In this document: positions 22,901 through 34,611 of the stretch, in pieces
Layout: each line of letters opens with the position of its first letter
Numbering within the stretch: position 1 is the first letter of the stretch
DNA from: Iris pallida
Taxonomy: Eukaryota > Streptophyta > Magnoliopsida > Asparagales > Iridaceae
Direction of reading: 5' to 3'
DNA length: 64,000 nucleotides
Assembly (NCBI GenBank): GCA_029216955.1
Contig: JANAVB010016209.1
Location: forward strand, 222,950-286,949
The notes under the pieces: generated by a model
Databases searched by the model: none
What the model was told of the DNA's origin: nothing
What the model saw: the letters and a program-made list of their open reading frames with translations, nothing else
Program-made: the position numbers and the translations under genes

Positions 22901-24810
22901 TGCAACATGGAAAGGTGATAGCATATGCATCTAGACAGCTTCGGGACCACGAGAAGAATTACCCAACTCATGATTTAGAGTTAGCAGCAGTAGTGTTTGC
23001 TCTGAAGCTATGGAGACATTACTTATATGGTGACCGGGTGGAGATGTACACGGACCATAAAAGTCTGAAGTACATCTTTACTCAGAAGGAACTGAACATG
23101 AGGCAGAGAAGATGGCTGGAGTTGATTAAGGATTATGACGTGGAGCTTCAGTACCACCCAGACAAGGCGAATGTAGTGGCAGATGCTCTCAGCAGGAGAG
23201 GCGGCGCATTTATGTTGACAACACAGAAACATATCTTAGAAGACCTTCAGGAGATGGGCATCGAAGTTATACTTCCTAGTGATGTAGGAGTTCTAACTAG
23301 TCTACAAGTCCAATCTGACTTGGTAGACAGGATCAAGGCAGCTCAGGCACAGGACCCAAGGATTCAGAAGCTTAGGGCAGAATGTGAGTCAGGGCACAGA
23401 AAGGAGTTGAAAATTCATGAAGACGGTACACTTAGGTTTGGATCACGTCTATGTGTGCCTAGTGGAGATATCAGACAGGAAGTTATGGCAGAAGCTCACA
23501 GTTCTCAGTATTCTGTACATCCTGGAGGGACCAAGATGTACCAAGATATCAAGCAGCACTTCTGGTGGAATGGAATGAAGAGAGAGATAGCTAGATTTGT
23601 TTCCCGTTGCTTGGTATGTCAGCAAGTAAAGGCAGAACAGCAGAGGCCAGCTGGATTATTACAACCGCTTCCTATCCCGGAATGGAAATGGGAGCATATT
23701 ACAATGGACTTTGTGACCGGTTTACCGAGATCACCAAGTGGTAAGGATGCTATTTGGGTAATAGTAGATCGGCTTACGAAGGTAGCACACTTTCTTCCTT
23801 TCAGAGTAGGGCAATCTACAGAAAAGTTGGCGGAGTTATATATGCAACAGATAGTCAGGCAGCATGGAGTCTATGTCAGTATTGTGTCGGATCGAGATAC
23901 CCGCTTTACATCGCATTTCTGGAAGAGCTTACATCATAGTCTGGGTACCAAGTTAAGGTTTAGCACGGCTTACCATCCGCAGACGGATGGGCAATCAGAA
24001 AGAACGATTCAGACTATGGAAGATATGTTGCGAGCTTGCACTCTAGATTTTGGAGGGTCTTGGGAGAGTCACCTGCACTTGGTCGAGTTCTCATACAACA
24101 ATAGTTATCAAGCCAGTATCCAGATGGCGCCATTCGAAGCATTATATGGTAAGAAGTGCAGGTCACCGCTTGCATGGGATGATATCGGGGAGAGGAAGAT
24201 GTTAGGCCCAGAAATGATTGTTCAAACGGTTGAAGTAGTTAAAGGGATTAGAGAGCGACTTCGAGTTACGCAGGATCGGCATCGTCATTGGGCGGATCAG
24301 CATCGTAGGCCGCTAGAGTTTTCTGTTGGGGACTACGTATTCTTGTGGATCTCACCTACTCGTGGGGTCATTAGATTTGGCGTTCGCGGGAAATTGAGTC
24401 CGCGGTACGTAGGCCCATTTGTTATCCTTGATCGGATAGGCGATGTTGCTTATCGTTTATCACTCCCACCTTCGTTACGAGAGGTGCATGACGTATTTCA
24501 TGTATCTCAATTACGTAGGTATGTATCAGACCCAAGCCATGTCCTCGATCATTCTGAGCTGGTTGTTGGTACCAACCTGTCTTACGAGGAACAGCCTGTG
24601 TCCATTTTGGACCGAAGAGAGAAGATACTCAAGAACCGAACAATTAGTCTTGTCCGTGTTGCTTGGGGTCATCACTCCTTGGGAGAGTCAACGTGGGAAC
24701 GTGAGGATGATATCCAATCCCGGTATCCACACCTGTTTGACTCACAAGGTATATCTCTTTCTGTATACCTTGATTGTCTTGATTTCTCATGCTTATCGCT
24801 TTATGGGTAG
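19906..24810 (+). CDS. Gag-pol polyprotein with chromodomain, Tekay-like Ty3/gypsy
   Basis: One uninterrupted frame of about 1634 codons encoding all proteins for retrotransposition. Residues counted from 19906: gag domain about 150-300; two zinc knuckles (C377 [14 protein letters not shown] and C397 [14 protein letters not shown]); aspartic protease DSGA at 529; reverse transcriptase with YRKLN at 743 and FLDD at 839-842; RNase H (VYCDAS, D988); integrase with HHCC (H1198, H1205, C1235, C1238) and catalytic D1268, D1329, E1365; and a chromodomain at about 1560-1611 that would steer integration to marked chromatin. Domain order with integrase last defines Ty3/gypsy. The frame opens at a TTG; the first ATG is at 20206 (residue 101), upstream of the main gag domain. 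A possible intron acceptor (TTTTCTTAG, ending 19982) suggests the true N-terminus comes from a spliced leader, which is not proven. No stops or frameshifts seen. Confidence 0.95.
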   Translation: MTFRYPLTSLILHVRLFDCSLVPFLRGTSSASVRAGQQQQEQHGQHDQVGQQQGPVSPQETIQEEVIVEPSVGSQYPDIPDPPIVPPTPVEVDTPALLEIMRGMMATQQYQMLVQQRMHTQLQEQNVLLNQGLQTALERGVRADSGASARFCKYNPRRFEGTEDAISADAWLKDIEAILTAAKVPTEERVDLVKLLLQDLARDWWESEEVGIRRPVAWDDFTARFKTKYYGVVAQFELQQKFINLRQAGKTVDAYAAEFCRLSRFALEMVATEHHRAMRFQQGFHLELLQLIEGHNYQTFDEILTATRRHELTIQRLATRTGGQKRSHSQIEGGGGAAPRTTAPSTGIRIHDVAIRGPAPPRQQQQQRKNQQPPAGCTYCRKMGHTRDVCRTLNGLCLICGNPDHRVTTCPMNSRSGGPGQQFPALPTPGAGQYRRPAVAVRPLAQRPLVPQAQMFRQQGPPMQQHQHRPPQHHQGRGQQHHQARPQHGNQQGGRGQAFTLSLEEALASGDVVAGNILVASYPAVVLFDSGASYSFISAQFTTRLGMEFEALPGRLNILTGNGLVGVSRVILACGVVVCGHSLPAQLIEFPVGNFDVILGMDWLKDSHATIDCRSGSVSFDIPGMKKFTLVRSEATQQEQGVVTAMEEIQVLKVVKEFLDVFPEELSGLPPVRDIEFSIELAPGTKPISDRVYRMADSEQAKVYQHLEELKEKKFIQASVSPSAAPVVLVGKKDGSSRLCIDYRKLNAATVKNKYPLPRIDDLFDQLSKARVFFKIDLRSGYHQVRVRKEDIPKIAFRSKYGHYEFLVMPFGLTNAPAIFMDLMNRIFMPYLDQFVVVFLDDILVYSASEEEHEDHLRKVLQVLRENQLYAKLSKCEFWSDHISFLGYIISGAGVAVDPKKVEAVESWPVPKTVADVRSFLGLAGYYRRFVSDFARLSTPMTRLTRKDVPFVWSAECQASFETLKQKLISAPILTLPVGPRGFTVYCDASGKGLGCVLMQHGKVIAYASRQLRDHEKNYPTHDLELAAVVFALKLWRHYLYGDRVEMYTDHKSLKYIFTQKELNMRQRRWLELIKDYDVELQYHPDKANVVADALSRRGGAFMLTTQKHILEDLQEMGIEVILPSDVGVLTSLQVQSDLVDRIKAAQAQDPRIQKLRAECESGHRKELKIHEDGTLRFGSRLCVPSGDIRQEVMAEAHSSQYSVHPGGTKMYQDIKQHFWWNGMKREIARFVSRCLVCQQVKAEQQRPAGLLQPLPIPEWKWEHITMDFVTGLPRSPSGKDAIWVIVDRLTKVAHFLPFRVGQSTEKLAELYMQQIVRQHGVYVSIVSDRDTRFTSHFWKSLHHSLGTKLRFSTAYHPQTDGQSERTIQTMEDMLRACTLDFGGSWESHLHLVEFSYNNSYQASIQMAPFEALYGKKCRSPLAWDDIGERKMLGPEMIVQTVEVVKGIRERLRVTQDRHRHWADQHRRPLEFSVGDYVFLWISPTRGVIRFGVRGKLSPRYVGPFVILDRIGDVAYRLSLPPSLREVHDVFHVSQLRRYVSDPSHVLDHSELVVGTNLSYEEQPVSILDRREKILKNRTISLVRVAWGHHSLGESTWEREDDIQSRYPHLFDSQGISLSVYLDCLDFSCLSLYG

Positions 24811-24964
24811 AGCTACTTGATATCGTAGATTGATGGATTTACATATATAGTACTTACTTTTGATATGGTAACAATGATTGCTTGCTCACTAGAATTGCTT
24901 GTATTAGTTTAGCTCTGATATTTCTACCTGCATGGATTTGAAATTCCGAGGACGAAATTTTTCT

Positions 24965-24978
24965 AAGGTGGGTAGAGA
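24965..24978 (+). other. Polypurine tract of Element II
   Basis: AAGGTGGGTAGAGA directly before the 3' LTR, after the conserved GAGGACGAAATTTTTC motif. It serves as second-strand primer in reverse transcription. Confidence 0.8.
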
Positions 24979-27901
24979 TGTCACTTCCCGTTCCCGGAAT
25001 GCGTATTTTTATATATGTATAACTCATGTGTATTTATTTAGTATTTATCATGTATTATTCTGTATTTAAATTTCTTTAGTTTCATGTTAATTAATTATCT
25101 GCTCTTAAATTTTCATGTTAATTAATTTTCTGCAAATTTTATTTCTGCAATTATATTTCTACAATTTTATTACCTGCATTTTATTTGCTGCTTTAGTGTT
25201 ATTGGATTTCGGTTTGTTGGATCCCCTTAAACCCGGCCCAACACCCCACCTACCACCACTCCCCCTATTTAAAGCTTCTATCTCTTTCTCTCTCCTCATT
25301 ATTTCATTCTCACCATTACTTCTTCTTCTTCCTCTCATTACTCCCCACCACCTACCAGCAGCAGGAGAAGGCAAGTACAAACTTGCTTCTCAATCACCCA
25401 TTTTTATGGTTCATTTGCCTTCTTCTCGTGATTCCAAGAGAGATTAGTTCTTAGCATTTTTGATTTCTACGGCTGGTTTTCTCTAGATCTAAGTTATAGT
25501 ATTTCGGCTGTTCTTGGGTTCTTGGTCCACCAACTTAGCGTGTATGTTGGCACTGGAGCAAAGGCTCCATGGGACTTGGAGTTCGGGAGATGTGCACGCA
25601 CACGTTCTTACGTGCTCGCGTAAAATATCAGCCCAGTCACGCACACGTCTTTACGTGTCTGCGTGGATTTTGAGACACGCTCATGTTCTTACATGTTAGC
25701 GTGTATTTTTAGTCACGCTCACGTTCTCATGAGCGTGCGTGTATTTTTAGTCACGTTCGCATTTGCGTGCGTGTATTTTCAGTCACGCTCGCATTTGCGT
25801 GCGTGTATTTTCAGTCACGCTCGTATTTGCGTGCGTGTATTTTCAGTCACGCCCGCATTTGCATGCGTGTATTTTGAGTCGCGCTCATGTCCATGAGCTT
25901 GCGTGCGTGACTTTTCACGATAACATTATGCGTGACTTTTGGCGTGCGTGACATTTTCACCCTCACGTTGAGAGTGCGTGCGTGAATCACTTGTCACGCT
26001 TCACTTTTCACACCCACACTTGCCAGCGTGTATTATGTTATACGCTCACTCCTCCATGCTAGACTTAGCGTGACTTGTTGGTCTTAGCAGAGACTTCTTG
26101 CGTGACTTTTGGACTTAGCTTAGACTTGTTGGCGTGACTTCCTGGCTTGGGTGTTTTTATTCTGTTCCATACCATATTCATTTAATGATGGCATGATAAT
26201 TCTTCTATTATATCCTTACGCCTTTTTGCGTAAATTTCTTGATAAATCATGATATGTTAAATTTGTTAAAATGGATTGTTATGTAAAATGCGCCTTGTGT
26301 CCTGATTGATCCATAGATGCCCAGTATGACTAGAACTTGACCTCGAGAGTTATAGACTCGACCCTATTTGATGATAAATGACCTTCATGCCTTGTCACCA
26401 TTAATGACGATGGTTATTTGACTAATTGATCATGTGTTCCTAGTTGGAACTAAGAGACTGGCTAGTCGTCTTATTAAAATGAATGAATGAGACACGTTCA
26501 TGTTATGAACTATTGCAATCGACTGGCTGATCCCGAATATTGACATACATGCACATGCAGGCTTCAATCTATTTATTTAATTATTTATTTATTTATTTTC
26601 TACAAAAGAAGCATGTGTACTTTATGGTTAAGGCATGATTACCGTGGTTAGATTTGATTGTTGCATTACGCTATGTAAGACCTGCAACCTAACCGCACTG
26701 GTATCGTTGTAGAGTTGAGCATATCGTACCCCGTACGAAAGTACTCATTTGAATGACCATGATCCACGGCATGGAACTTCACTCAACGTAGAGACTATTA
26801 AGTTAAATAAAATAATGATTGCATGGAGAGAATGGATTCCCGAGTTCTTACATGGCAGCCCCCTTGGAACGAGTAGTACCCGACGGGCCGGCTAGTTTCC
26901 ACAGATACTGTAAATCTGCCACATGGACAGGGAACAGTATCTGCTTTTATTATTATTGTATATTGTATATTGACGGGCGTCCTGCTAGGACTCGTCTAAT
27001 TCATGCATGGCGCACATGATTGACTGGATAGACTAGCCTTGCTCGCACATAGTAAGAACTGAGGAATCTTTATTGCATTATTCCAGGATAACTTGGGACT
27101 CACAATAGCAAGCCGTAGAATTTGATTGGCCGTTCAAGATGATTTGTTTGTGTACTGTACTACTCTGTTACCTAACTGGGATGATCAGAATGTCAGGACA
27201 TGACGGGCCAACTTCTGTCCTTGTTTGGTTGGGAGGTTGGTTCGAAGTGTCATGATGTGATGTGAATCCTAGTAGCAAGCAGAGATCTATTATTATATTC
27301 TTTTACTTACTGGTTTATGTCCTTCATATCGTCCTTTCTTGTGGTACTTGCTATTAGAGGTCTAACCTCTCTGGTTTTGCATGGCCAGATTTAGAGCCGG
27401 TGCCCGAGGATCCAGCGTACTTCTACCTCCAAGATGGTCAATACTAGAGGCATGATAGCAGGAGGACTCGAGTGGGTTCCTTACTTCACCGCTCGTTTTG
27501 TCACTTACTTTATACTTGGCCGTTTGGCACCGACATGTTAGTCGGATTGTCTTGTACTTACTTTTACATAATTGTAATTAAAATCAGACTACAGCTGATA
27601 ACAATTGTGTATACTTGCTATATCATCTGGCTATATTTTGTAAAGCCAGATCTCAAGAACATTTTGACTGAGCGTTTGGGACGTCTTACTGCTTTATCTT
27701 ACATGTTCTCTATTTCTGTTTCCTTGCTTGAATGATTGAGACAATAGATGTGAAATGACCATAGTAAGACCTTTATGTAGTATGCACCCCCTCGTCTGGT
27801 TAGACAGCATTGATCGTATTATACGGTATTCATCTACCCGTAATACGTAGCTGGCTGAGTCATTCCCCCGCTCTCCAGTATTCTGGTTCTGGGACGTGAC
27901 A
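24979..27901 (+). repeat. 3' LTR of Element II (2923 bp)
   Basis: TGTCACTTCCCGTTCCCGG to GGGACGTGACA, same length as the 5' LTR and about 98% alike where compared by hand. Includes the minisatellite at about 25697-25892. Confidence 0.95.
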
Positions 27902-28234
27902 CCCCGCCCCCGCGCCTCCCTCCAGCTGCTGCTACGCCCTCCGTGCCCCCTCTGGCTGTTGCTGTTGCTGCTGTGACGCCCCCTCCCCCTCCTCCCCGGG
28001 ACTACCGACGCCTGAGAGATAGGGGGGCTGCGAATGTGAGAGAACCCCTACCCTCCCACACACACAACACTGCTGCCGTCGCTACTTCTTACTGCTGCAA
28101 CACCCCACCCCCCCTGATGCTGCCGACGCCGGAGAGAAAGAGGGGGGGGTGTTGAGGAAGTGAGTGGGGAGAGAGAATGGGTTAGGGGTAATTTTGTCAT
28201 TTTATGTCTTCGTTTGACACCGTTAGAACAAGAA
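27902..28234. other. MULE interior, right piece (C-rich, then poly-G)
   Basis: Continuation of the MULE core: C/CT-rich with CTGTTGCTG repeats. A run of 13 or so Gs follows at about 28237, just inside the right inverted repeat. No gene recognised. Confidence 0.55.
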
Positions 28235-28334
28235 TGGGGGGGGGGGGGGAGGGTATCAACTTGATGCCTATCAAAATTGAATGTATTAAGTTGGAAAACT
28301 TAAATAGTTGAGGGTATCAAGTTGTAATTTAGCC
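28235..28334 (-). repeat. MULE terminal inverted repeat, right
   Basis: Ends TTGTAATTTAGCC, the inverted match of 9211-9310, followed by the AATTATTTG duplication at 28335-28343. Confidence 0.85.
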
Positions 28335-28474
28335 AATTATTTGTTCTAACAAAAGTTTGATAGAGAAAATTTGTGCTTGCTACTGAAACTTAAAATGTTT
28401 TGTTTACAGGATGGATGAACTTGTACTCAGGTGTTGGCAATGTATTGGCAGATATTGGCTTGTAATATTATGAT

Positions 28475-28668
28475 GACACCAAAATCTGACTATATTTTGC
28501 TGATCACATGATATGACAGTTTATAAGTTGATCATATATGAAATCACTGCATTAATGTTATAAACATGGCAGCCTATGTGTTGGTCATGTGTAGGATCAC
28601 TACATTACTATTATCAACACATAAACTGTCACATCATATGGTCAGTGAAATATGGTTAAAATTTGCTA
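28475..28668. mobile_element. MITE-like inverted-repeat element
   Basis: The first 55 or so bases (around TGATCACATGATATGACAGT) pair with the last 55 inverted (around ACTGTCACATCATATGGTCA), with about a quarter mismatched. No clear target duplication, so the superfamily is unknown. Confidence 0.5.
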
Positions 28669-30052
28669 TCCCCTTATCATTATTGATCTCTTTTATGTGT
28701 ATATCTCTTTCAACTGGTTGTGGCTAAGTGTTAGTTGATAGTACCTCAAGTCACTGAGATTATGATCATTGTATTTTGTTTTGGTAATATACATAAATTT
28801 AAAATGAACATCTTGTTGTTGTTAATTGTCGCCCACAATTTATGGATGTTTGTAATGTGAGAACAATGTACTTGGAAGTTGACTTTCTAAATTGTTCTTA
28901 GTATTTCATATCAAAAATTTTGTCTCTCTATTTGGGTTCAATTGTGAATGGATTCAGATGTGGACAAATGTTGTCAATTTTTGGCAATGCATAGATTATT
29001 TTCGATCTTGGAGTTGATTTTGTATATGAGGTATATATATGGTTTAAGTATACAAAATGATACATTCTTAGGAGTTGTTTGATTGTATGGTTTTTACACA
29101 AATTTCAATATTTGTTTCAATATAATTGGTGTCTGCAATAGGCAATCAAAACAGGCTCTTAGGCCATGTCTCGCGGAATCAGGCGACTTAGGCTCCTTTC
29201 TAGGAGGATCAAATGATACTGATACTGCACGGATTTTGCTTCGTTCTGAGAGGATCAAATGATACTACTGCACGGATTACTGCACATGCGCTATTAAGCC
29301 CATGGCATCATGTTTCTATAGTGCCTCTTTGAATGATTCTAGGTGATGATGTCCAATTTTTTTCCACCATAACGGAAATTCACTTTTTAAGTAATTAATT
29401 TTTTGGATATCAAAGGAATTGAGGAGAAAAGAAAAGTGATTCTAAATGAAAGAAAATTTATGAGAAAAAATAATTTTATCCGAAAAATCAATAGAAATTG
29501 TAATTTTTCAAAGAAAAAAAAATACCAAGGAACTGATTTTCTTTCCTTTCCATTGAACCTTCCATTCCGTGAACCAAACGTAACGGAGGTCACCGAAAGG
29601 ACTGAAAGCCTCCTATGCCATTGGCCCTACACCGTTGGAAAGAAAAATTATTCGTGTTATTTTAACTATATGTTATTCATTTACCATATTTCGATATTCT
29701 ATTTCTAGAATGTCATTATTAGCACTCCTAAAGTATTATTATTTTTAAATTTTCCATCAAATTCCAAATCTTTTTCTACATTAACATGATCATTAACAAA
29801 AAAAAAAAAAATCATTCTGCACTCTTCCTTCCGTATACAAATTAATGTCAAATTTAACACATGAATAGATTTAAAATTTGAATGATAAAAAATTATATAA
29901 AAAAATACATTGTCACTCCTGCATTAACGTTATTGACTCCTAAAAAAATACATTGTGCACCCTCTTTCTAAGATCTAAAAATACATAGGAAGGAAAATTG
30001 ATAGCAAATTTATTTCCAAATTGATTTCCTTTCCACGAACAAAAAAGAGCAA

Positions 30053-30217
30053 CCTTGTGAAGTCCTGTTCATTTCATAGTCTGCATAGTTTGTGTAGAAC
30101 AAAAGAGACATCATTGTGTGAAGTCCATTTCATAGTCTGCATAGTTTGTGTGGAACAAAAAAGAGACATCCTTGTGTGAAGTCCTGTTCATTTGATAGTC
30201 TGCATAGTTTATGTATT
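30053..30217 (+). repeat. Tandem repeat, about 62 bp x 2.6
   Basis: Three units sharing ATAGTCTGCATAGTTTGTGT and GTGTGAAGTCC, the last incomplete. Confidence 0.85.
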
Positions 30218-30689
30218 GTTTGTTTGTGGCAAATTCATAATTTTATTTCATTCAGTAATCGAGTTTTTCAGACATCTGGGCAACCTCTAGAATGTGTCAT
30301 GAGCACTCTTACAAGATTTTTGTAATTTTTTAAGACCTGCTTCAAATTTGGTTGGTTGAACCATCTAAAATTTGGTCTCCTACATCATATGTTAAACAAA
30401 AGAAGAAAAATTCAAAGTAAAATTTGGCACACAAAAATAAAAGACGATCGCGATAATTTGAGCAACATTTCCATCTTCCTCATTTTTTATATTATTTTTT
30501 TCCATTTCAAACTAGTAACCAAGACAACAGGACAAACATCAATTCAAACCTAAAGGCTGAAACCACATGACAGAACCAGAACCAGAACCAGATCAAAAAA
30601 GCATAACCAAAGACTGAAACCACATGACAGAACCAGAACCAGATCAAAAAAGCATAACCATAGAAAAGTAAAGTAATATTTCCGGGAAC

Positions 30690-31267
30690 TCAGTTCCTCC
30701 AATTCCCATCAGATCCACCACCTCCCCTCGAGTATCCACCGCCTCCACCTCCATATCCGCCACCGCCACCGCCACCGCCACCGCGGCTATATCCACCACC
30801 TCCACTTTCACGACGAGCACCATATCCGCCGCCGCCGCCTCCGCTGCCGTTATAACCGCCGCCGCCTCCGCCACTCCTGAACCCACCACCGCCGCCGCCG
30901 CCGCCGCCGCGCGACTGGGCCTCGTTGACGGTGATGCTCCTCCCGTCGAGGTTCTGTCCGTTCATCCCCTCGATGGCGTCCTTCATCGACTGCTCGCTGC
31001 TGAACGTCACGAACCCGAACCCCCTCGACCTCCCGGTCTCGCGATCGTTGATAATCTGCAAAAAATCAGAACATAAGTCATATAAAAATTTCTAAAAACC
31101 AAAAAAAAAAATGGAGATCAAGAAAGGGGAAAGGAGGGATTTTTTTGACCGACCTTGGATTCGACGACCTCGCCGAAGGAGCTGAAGGCCTGCTCGAGGG
31201 AGCGGTCGTCGGTGGCCCAAGCGAGGCCTCCGACGAAGCAACGGAACTCAACATCAGCACTAGCCAT
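30690..31267 (-). CDS. Glycine-rich RNA-binding protein (GRP7-like), 2 exons, 159 aa
   Basis: CDS is join(30690-31055, 31154-31267) on the minus strand. Exon 1 encodes 38 residues and ends AAG|GTCGG. The 98-bp intron ends TTGCAG and exon 2 starts in phase 0 with IINDRETGRSRGFGFVTF, exactly the usual join for this family. An RRM spans about residues 7-85 (RNP2 CFVGGL at 10-15, RNP1 RGFGFVTF at 49-56), followed by a Gly-rich tail with Tyr, Ser and Arg (88-159). Class IV GRPs bind RNA in nucleus and cytoplasm and act in cold, stress and clock-controlled splicing. Family members regulate themselves by alternative splicing of the intron inside the RRM, which is present here. Stop TGA at 30690-30692. 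Host gene, intact; exon 1 is strongly GC-rich. Confidence 0.95.
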
Positions 31268-31375
31268 GGAGGAGGAAGTAGGAGAAGAAACCCTAGATCT
31301 GGGAATAAAGAGGGGATTAGGAATCCACCTCTAGTTGAAGGAGCACAAGGATTTCTCCAGGCGGAGGAAGCCTCC

Positions 31376-31382
31376 ATTTATA
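31376..31382 (-). promoter_or_regulatory. TATA box of the GRP gene
   Basis: Minus strand reads TATAAAT, about 110 bp before the ATG at 31267, which allows a leader of about 80 bp. The plus-strand sequence AAACCCTAA, a telo-box seen in many plant translation and RNA-processing gene promoters, lies just upstream at about 31389, and AAACCCTAG lies in the leader. Confidence 0.7.
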
Positions 31383-31674
31383 GACCCGAAACCCTAACCC
31401 AGGGTCCGCTTTTTTACATCTATACCCTTCTCAAATATACCACTTTTGTGTGTAATACCCCCTATCAAACTTTGTAATTGCAAATTTGTGCAAACTTCGG
31501 CTTTTGACAACCATATTCTAGTGTATATCCGGTCCTCAAATTAGGTAAAATTAGAATCCACTTACATTCTATCGTAATACGATATTGACCCACCAAATAC
31601 CATAATGATGAAGTTCACACTCATTCTATCCTAATTTAATTTGATGATCCCAATATATAATATTAGAGACATAA

Positions 31675-32178
31675 GGGTGTGTTTGGTAGGAGGAAAAAGT
31701 GGGAGGAAGAAAATTAGAGGAGGAAAAAGTGAAGGAAAAGATTCATTTTTTTTCTTGTTTGGTATGGAAGAAAAATAGGAAGGATGGAAAAGTGGAGGGA
31801 TTACTTTTCCATAATAACCTAAGAAATCCAATCCCCAAAAAAAAGTGTGAGGAAAAAGTGGAAGGAAAAGTGAAGGTTTGTATTAATTAACAATTATACC
31901 CCCATATAAATGTATTATTTAAAAATTATTTATGAAGTCAAATGGTAAATAAGTATTTTTAGTTGAGAGTAGAATTGGTAAACCCTATATTTTTTACTTT
32001 CTTTCCTTCCATTTTTTTTTATACCAAACAAAGGGAAATGCATCTCTTATCTTTTCCATCATTGCCTTGCTACCAAACACAAAGGAAGGAAATGTTCTTT
32101 CCTTTTCATGTGGAAGAAAAATACATCCCTCTATTTTTCTTTCCTTCCGCTTTTTCATCCTTCTTACCAAACACAGCC
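31675..32178. mobile_element. Tourist-like MITE (PIF/Harbinger), 504 bp
   Basis: Ends GGGTGTGTTTGGTA (31675) and TACCAAACACAGCC (to 32178) are inverted copies, flanked by TAA on both sides (31672-31674, 32179-32181). TAA duplications and GTTTGGT ends are typical of Tourist elements. The inner arms also pair (GGAAGAAAAA-rich against TTTTTCTTTCC-rich). It sits about 300 bp upstream of the GRP TATA box. Confidence 0.85.
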
Positions 32179-32181
32179 TAA

Positions 32182-33110
32182 GTATAATTATAAATATTTA
32201 ATATATTAATATACAAATTTTCGTGAAATATATATAGTTGTTCCTAAACAAGTTGTAACTCAATAATATCATTACCCTTATGATCATGATTATATACCAT
32301 ATAATTTCACATATAATGATAAAATATTTCATTTTTGAATCAACAAGAGATACAAATAATATTTTTAAGCGCTAATTGCATTAACTATTCTTATGCTTTT
32401 ATACTTATTACACGTATCGTTCCTGCTTTGAAACTAATTACACCTATGGTTAATAATTTATAAAGGAGAGGAATGGTCGGTGTAATTATTTTTAAAATAA
32501 GAGTTATTCCTGTAATACTCATGAAACATAGGAGAGGTCAATTTAAATATTAGTATTGATTAGTTTATTGTTGATAATGATTTATACTGTTTTTTTTTTC
32601 CATGTTATTTTTATAAAATAAACTTACAATGCATTTCGAGTACTAAATATAAACAATATGCACAAATATTTTGACAAAAATGAAATTGAGGATGTAAGAA
32701 GCAAAAAACAAGTATCTATGTGGTGAACATGCAAAAGGCCTACCAATTATTCGTGTACGTCAGACCGGGGTTTTTTTTTTTTCACGGTTTAAGCAGATGG
32801 GCAGGGGTGAGGATCCATTCCAAGTTTCCAACTATGATAGGTTTAGTGTGGGGACCACAGATCACGTGATTTGTGGGGTTCGAGATAGGAAGGGGAAAGG
32901 GGAAAAGAATATCTTAAGTCGATTCCAACCAGAAAAATATCTGGAACGTAATATGACCATTTTGTCCCCGATAAATATCTTACTCCACAGTCTGCACTGC
33001 TGCATTGAAAATGCTGGTCGATGTCGATGAGCAATACTTTTTGTTCGGCACAACCTCAATGATAGGTGGGCCCCCCACGATGTGAAGTGGGCTGAGCTAG
33101 ATTTTTTTTT
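32182..33110. other. AT-rich intergenic DNA
   Basis: No gene or clear element ends seen. Confidence 0.5.
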
Positions 33111-33361
33111 GGGTTTTTTGAGCAAATAACCCTATCAATAACTTGTATTTGAGTGGTAACCCCACTTTATTTATAATTTATAAAATAACCCTATTTTGGA
33201 CGGATGTTAACATTCTGTTAACAAAATATTTGTTAATATATGTATTAACTTTAACGGATGTTATCATTCCGTCCAAAACAGAGTTATTTTTTAAATTATA
33301 AAAAAAGTGGGGTTACCACTCAAATACAAGTTATTGACAGGATTATTTGTTCAAAAGACCC
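33111..33361. mobile_element. Long-inverted-repeat MITE in a T tract, 251 bp
   Basis: The left arm GGGTTTTTTGAGCAAATAA... and right arm ...TTATTTGTTCAAAAGACCC pair for about 100 bp each, including GTGGTAACCCCAC and GGACGGA, so the whole element can fold into a hairpin. Nine Ts lie on each side, compatible with a 9-bp MULE-type duplication of a T tract, though a homopolymer cannot prove it. Confidence 0.75.
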
Positions 33362-34611
33362 TTTTTTTTTCCAGTTATGTTTTAAAAATACTTTAAAAAA
33401 ATTATTTGGTTTTATCACCGAAAATCAAATAAAACTTATATAATTACTATAAAATGTACGTACTTTGCACGTATAATAACTGATAATAAGACTATAATCA
33501 AGTATCTCTTCTAACTCATGTGGTTAAGGTGTGGAATATTTTTCTTGTTTGGTTAAGTTTTATTCTCCATGTTGACAAATTTAAACTTTTTTCAACAATT
33601 TTTACAAAAGAAAATTTTAAAATAAAATGGACCGTGATATAATGACGGGTTAGACGGCTCACTTTTGAGCCGTTTTGAAGCCTCATTATATAGTACAAGA
33701 TAAGATATAAATACCTTCCATTCTATGTATAATTTATGCTTAAAAATGCGTATATTTTAAAAACAACAATTCTATATATATTTTGTTAGAGCCCAACTTT
33801 GATAATTTAACAACTATACCAACTTTGGACCCAACTTTAAAATACAACAGTATATGTATAAAAGTTATAATTTTAACTTTGAGCCCGGCCCATTAAACAA
33901 TAAAATTAGCTCAACCGAATAATCAGTTCATTTCGATTGAGACTAACTTTAGTTTTAACTTATTCGATTTTGATTATTTGTTAAAACCGAATGCTCATCC
34001 CTAAACATTAATTAGCTATATCACGTTTATAAGTAGTCCCCAACCAAGACAGCCCTTTGACGTAAACTCTTGGAAAGTTGGTTATCAAATTCAAGAGAAA
34101 ATCAAGAGAAATGTCAATGATATTCATTTTCTATTCTCCTCAAAAATTTCATTGCGAGCAGATCAACACGTCTCAGAATTAAGGAACCACTCCTCTCAGC
34201 GACATATTTCCTATAGATGCATAATGCTCATAAATACTTCATCATAGACCTAATAAGTAGTGATAAAAATGTTTGGACAATCTCGTGCATCTTAAAAAAA
34301 AAAAAGGATGTTGTCGCACAAAATTTAAGATTGAGCATCAACACTCAAGGATTCAAGATTTGTAAAAGAACATGAAAGACATTTATGAATCAAAACTTAA
34401 ACTTCTTGAACAAGAACATTTCTCCGGTATCATCTCCAGAAATCCTGCATCTAAACCTTTGCCCCGTGGAATCAGAACTTTCCAGGAGACTCGAAAAGAT
34501 TGGCCATTTGCAGGAGTTTCCCTCTGTATTCACTTCTGGAAAGATTGATCAATACCTTTGTCATCGTGAATCCTATAGTGCCTTCAACCCGAAAATATAA
34601 TCACGCTGTTC
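33362..34611. other. AT-rich intergenic DNA between two host genes
   Basis: No coding frame supported. A short hairpin (ACGGCTCA/TGAGCCGT, about 33652-33671) is the only structure noticed. The segment nearest 34611 is the probable 3' UTR of the Shg1-like gene. Confidence 0.5.

Larger units (their letters stand above)
16862..27901 (+). mobile_element. Element II: complete Tekay-like Ty3/gypsy chromovirus
   Basis: Full-length element: two LTRs of equal length (2923 bp each), a primer site, an uninterrupted gag-pol frame ending in a chromodomain, a polypurine tract, and a 5-bp duplication with one mismatch (CCCTG at 16857-16861, CCCCG at 27902-27906). A hand comparison of 300 aligned LTR bases (17041-17340 against 25158-25457) gave six differences, so insertion was fairly recent and later than Element I. 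The intact frame means it could encode its own proteins and possibly mobilise the non-coding relatives A and B. Confidence 0.95.
9211..28334. mobile_element. Non-autonomous MULE interrupted by two LTR retrotransposons
   Basis: The left end GGCTAAATTACAACTT (9211) is matched inverted at 28319-28334. The similarity runs about 100 bp inward (9211-9310 against 28235-28334), and a perfect 9-bp AATTATTTG duplication flanks both ends. Long inverted ends plus 9-bp duplications are the mark of Mutator-like elements. Removing Element I (9323-16591) and Element II (16862-27901) with their 5-bp duplications leaves about 805 bp, with a GC- and C-rich core (16597-16861 joined to 27907-28234) and no transposase. 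The core could be captured gene sequence, but no protein was recognised. Confidence 0.85.
28344..30689. other. Intergenic, with MITE remnants
   Basis: AT-rich DNA with no convincing gene. It holds an inverted-repeat element (28475-28668), a 30-bp direct repeat (GGATCAAATGATACTG..., about 29206 and 29251), a MITE-like piece ending in a GTTTGGTTCACGG motif (minus strand, about 29575), MITE-like AT-rich sequence at 29715-29960, and the tandem repeat at 30053-30217. The 3' UTR of the RNA-binding protein gene probably occupies the last hundred or so bases. Confidence 0.5.

Noticed and set aside
27943..28155. 70-codon Pro-rich frame in the MULE core
   Set aside because: C-rich composition artefact; no conserved domain or start context.
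33652..33671. Helitron 3' hairpin
   Set aside because: Stem ACGGCTCA/TGAGCCGT is not followed by CTRR and no 5' TC end was found.
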